Virus record (IMG/VR): IMGVR_UViG_3300017917_004019
Span: 1-24,877 of that record
DNA length: 24,877 nucleotides
Source: a virus
Strand: one strand, 5' to 3'
Shown: piece by piece, positions 23,244-24,877 of the stretch
Numbering within the stretch: position 1 is the first letter of the stretch
Layout of the letters: every line of letters starts with the position of its first letter
Position numbers and translations under genes: made by a program
Notes under the pieces: generated by a model
The model's input: only the letters and a program-made list of their open reading frames with translations
Told to the model about the DNA's origin: nothing
Database searches by the model: none

Positions 23244-23251
23244 TATAAATA
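23244..23251 (-). promoter_or_regulatory. Palindromic AT-rich box upstream of the 186-residue gene
   Basis: The 16-bp palindrome ATATAAATATTTATAT (23243-23258) gives TATAAATA on both strands. It directly follows the upstream TAA stop and lies 17 bases before ATG 23226. Confidence 0.55.
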
Positions 23252-23252
23252 T

Positions 23253-23822
23253 TTATATTTCTAGGTTTCTTAATCGTTTTATATTATCTTTGATCATTTT
23301 AATAACCTCAGGATCAATACTTCCACCATCCCACTTTTCTATATCACCTGCTTCAGTAACGTAAGTTGTATTTTTAGAATTAAAATACTCATCAAACATC
23401 TGTTCAGCATCATCTATAGTAGCATTTTTATTAGCATTTAGCATTTTTTTCTCGTATGATTCGTATTCACCTGTTAATCTTAATTTACCTTCCATTTCAA
23501 TAACACAATCAAAACATTTTTGATGTATATTATACATTTTTCTATTAATTGAAATATCTTTCATTGGTTTAGAACAACATGGACAAGTAAGTGGAAATTC
23601 AACCATTGCCTTTAAAGCATCGTGTTTGGTGACGGTTTGTTTAATACCGTTGTGAATAGTCCAGGTTTTACCGTTTTCTTCCCATATATCACCTTCACTA
23701 TAAGTAACTTTATTTTTACTATAACCAGCTTGAATTCTAGTAACTTTTCCAGTTTGACCTGAAATAATGTTACGCATCCTTTGGATGTCTCTTTCTTCAA
23801 ATTCTCTATTTAATTGTGTCAT
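23253..23822 (-). CDS. Conserved phage protein with CxxC zinc knuckle
   Basis: The 189-residue product is a type I recall from T4-like marine phages, function unknown. A helical N-terminus is followed by SEGDIWEENGKTWTIHNGIK (42-61). Then CPCC (C80, C83) and CFDC (C103, C106) likely bind one zinc. GKLRLTGEYESYEKKM and an acidic end with YVTEAGDIEKW follow. No targeting tag and no nuclease motif are visible. It starts three bases after the HAD gene and is followed by an AT-rich box. Confidence 0.88.
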   Translation of the reverse strand: MTQLNREFEERDIQRMRNIISGQTGKVTRIQAGYSKNKVTYSEGDIWEENGKTWTIHNGIKQTVTKHDALKAMVEFPLTCPCCSKPMKDISINRKMYNIHQKCFDCVIEMEGKLRLTGEYESYEKKMLNANKNATIDDAEQMFDEYFNSKNTTYVTEAGDIEKWDGGSIDPEVIKMIKDNIKRLRNLEI

Positions 23823-23825
23823 AAC

Positions 23826-24365
23826 TTATATTCCTAATTGTTTTAAATCATTTATTGCTTGATCTGTATTTTTATATAAAATTCCAATACCATTTTTAGC
23901 TTTCCAACTCATAATAGTATCTTCTCTATCGTCAATTAATATTTTATTTGGACCTGCTAAATCAGCTTTTTGTTTAGCTTGTTTAAATATTATTTTAGTT
24001 CCTGGAATGTGGTCTTGTACCCATAAGGTTTTTCCTATACGACTCGAATCATGGTATGAAGGGGCAGTAAGTAGAGTTGGGTTGTAAGGTTTAATATAAT
24101 CCCATAATTCTTTACCTCCAGGCATCCAAGGAATACCTCTCCAAAATCTCACTCCAATTTCAGTATCAATAAGTTTCCAAAACATATCTACAGCTTTTTT
24201 CTCACCGTATTTTTGGGTCATTTCAGCTCTATATTGGTCAGGAGTCATTCCTGTAAAATGTTCAAAACGACCTTCAAAATCTGCTATAACACCATCCATG
24301 TCACAGTAGATTTGATAATTTATTTTTGGTTTATCTTCTTCAAATAATTTACTTAGTGATATCAT
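23826..24365 (-). CDS. HAD-family phosphatase, 5'(3')-nucleotidase-like, with N-terminal tag
   Basis: The 179-residue protein has HAD motif I DMDGVIADF at 22-30 (nucleophile D22, acid D24), motif II LLTAPS at 97-102, a Lys in IIFKQAKQK (about 125-132) and motif IV ILIDDRED at 141-148. The order and size match 5'-nucleotidase C or deoxyribonucleotidase-like enzymes, so dephosphorylation of a nucleotide is likely. The first ten residues, MISLSKLFEE, are not part of the HAD fold and match the tag on other proteins here (LFE before E10). An enzyme with a head-targeting peptide is notable. The ATG directly follows the upstream TAG stop. Confidence 0.9.
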   Translation of the reverse strand: MISLSKLFEEDKPKINYQIYCDMDGVIADFEGRFEHFTGMTPDQYRAEMTQKYGEKKAVDMFWKLIDTEIGVRFWRGIPWMPGGKELWDYIKPYNPTLLTAPSYHDSSRIGKTLWVQDHIPGTKIIFKQAKQKADLAGPNKILIDDREDTIMSWKAKNGIGILYKNTDQAINDLKQLGI

Positions 24366-24877
24366 CTATTCAAATATTTCAGGATTTTCACGTCCAAATT
24401 CTCTCATTATTACTCCAGCTAATGCATTAGCCTCATTTTCTATATTAGAACCATCTTCTCCATTTAATTCTTCACCATTTAAATTTTGCATATGATGAAC
24501 TAATTCATGAGCTAATGTTCTTAGAATATCAGCCATATTTCGATTATGTACTACTACTTTTATTTCTTGTTCTTGTGGATAATATCCTCCAAAGCTTTTA
24601 TGTTCTTGTGAATATGTTGGAGAATTAATAACAAAAACTTTAGGTTTATCTATATTTAATCTATCACAAGCATAATCAACAAATCTACTCATTAATGGAG
24701 CTTTTTGTGGGGTAAAAGTTTCTAATAAAATATTTGTTTTAAAGGGTATGTTATATGATTCTGATAGTTGTTTTCTTATGTTATATTTTTTTAATGTAGA
24801 ATTTCTTTCAGATTTACTTTTAGAAAAAATATCTCCATTTTTAAAATAATTTAAAGCTTGAGAGTATGATTCATTCA
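24366..24877 (-). CDS. HExxH metalloprotease-like protein (5' end outside window)
   Basis: The C-terminal domain, read from the in-frame Met at 24692, has KSFGGYYPQEQEIKVVVHNR, then the zinc motif TLAHELVHHMQN (H62, E63, H66 in that numbering), then EDGSNIENEANALAG with E85 or E87 as a likely third ligand, ending FGRENPEIFE. This domain recurs in T4-like marine phages. The frame stays open upstream of 24692 to the window edge, adding about 61 residues including IRKQLSESYNIPFKTNILLE, so the real start probably lies at or beyond 24877; the last two bases could even complete an ATG. It is not clear whether a targeting tag exists. Confidence 0.82.
   Translation of the reverse strand, partial: NESYSQALNYFKNGDIFSKSKSERNSTLKKYNIRKQLSESYNIPFKTNILLETFTPQKAPLMSRFVDYACDRLNIDKPKVFVINSPTYSQEHKSFGGYYPQEQEIKVVVHNRNMADILRTLAHELVHHMQNLNGEELNGEDGSNIENEANALAGVIMREFGRENPEIFE

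Noticed and set aside
1-24877. tRNA genes, CRISPR arrays, insertion sequences, integrase or attachment sites
   Set aside because: No cloverleaf, regularly spaced repeats, transposase or integrase motifs were found on either strand by eye. The only mobile elements are the two homing endonuclease genes.

Overview
The window is a stretch of late genes from an AT-rich T4-like myovirus (tailed phage with a T4-type head). The diagnostic genes are recognisable homologues of T4 gp17 (large terminase), gp20 (portal), gp21 (prohead protease), gp22 (scaffold) and gp23 (major capsid), in T4 order and all on the minus strand, so transcription runs from high to low coordinates. Start codons are preceded by A-rich leaders with almost no GGAGG-type Shine-Dalgarno. 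That, with the base composition, suggests but does not prove a Bacteroidota (flavobacterium-like) host in an aquatic setting. No tRNA, CRISPR, integrase or origin was seen.

Layout in transcription order. (1) 24877-16616: a tightly packed operon of accessory genes. It holds an HExxH metalloprotease-like protein (cut by the window edge), a HAD phosphatase, a zinc-finger protein, several multidomain proteins of unknown function, small Cys-rich and basic proteins, a cupin and a 616-residue two-part protein. It ends at a hairpin terminator. (2) 16518-13234: an FAD-dependent oxidoreductase, a GIY-YIG endonuclease, two small proteins, a terminator and a NadR-like P-loop kinase. (3) 13194-5097: a putative core protein, gp17, gp20, four proteins sitting where T4 has gp67/gp68 (one is a 49-residue basic ORF), and gp21. 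(4) 5022-3895: an HNH endonuclease and a small tagged protein, then tandem hairpins. (5) 3703-1: gp22 with a structured leader, gp23 and its terminator, phoH, and the start of a further structural gene.

The most interesting pattern is a short N-terminal amphipathic peptide that ends in a gp21-type cleavage site (L/I-x-E) and recurs on about a dozen otherwise unrelated proteins. It resembles the capsid-targeting sequence of T4 internal head proteins. The inference is that this phage packages, trims and perhaps injects a large protein cargo that includes enzymes. Some proteins carry extra internal copies or sites, as if they were processed polyproteins.

A second pattern is an AT-rich box, AATATTTAT(A/T) on the coding strand (TATAAATA on the other strand), found in 12 gaps, mostly 3-31 bases before a start codon. 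At both homing endonuclease genes the box lies in the loop of a 12-14 bp hairpin that ends only 3-4 bases before the ATG. This is the same arrangement that controls T4 I-TevI.
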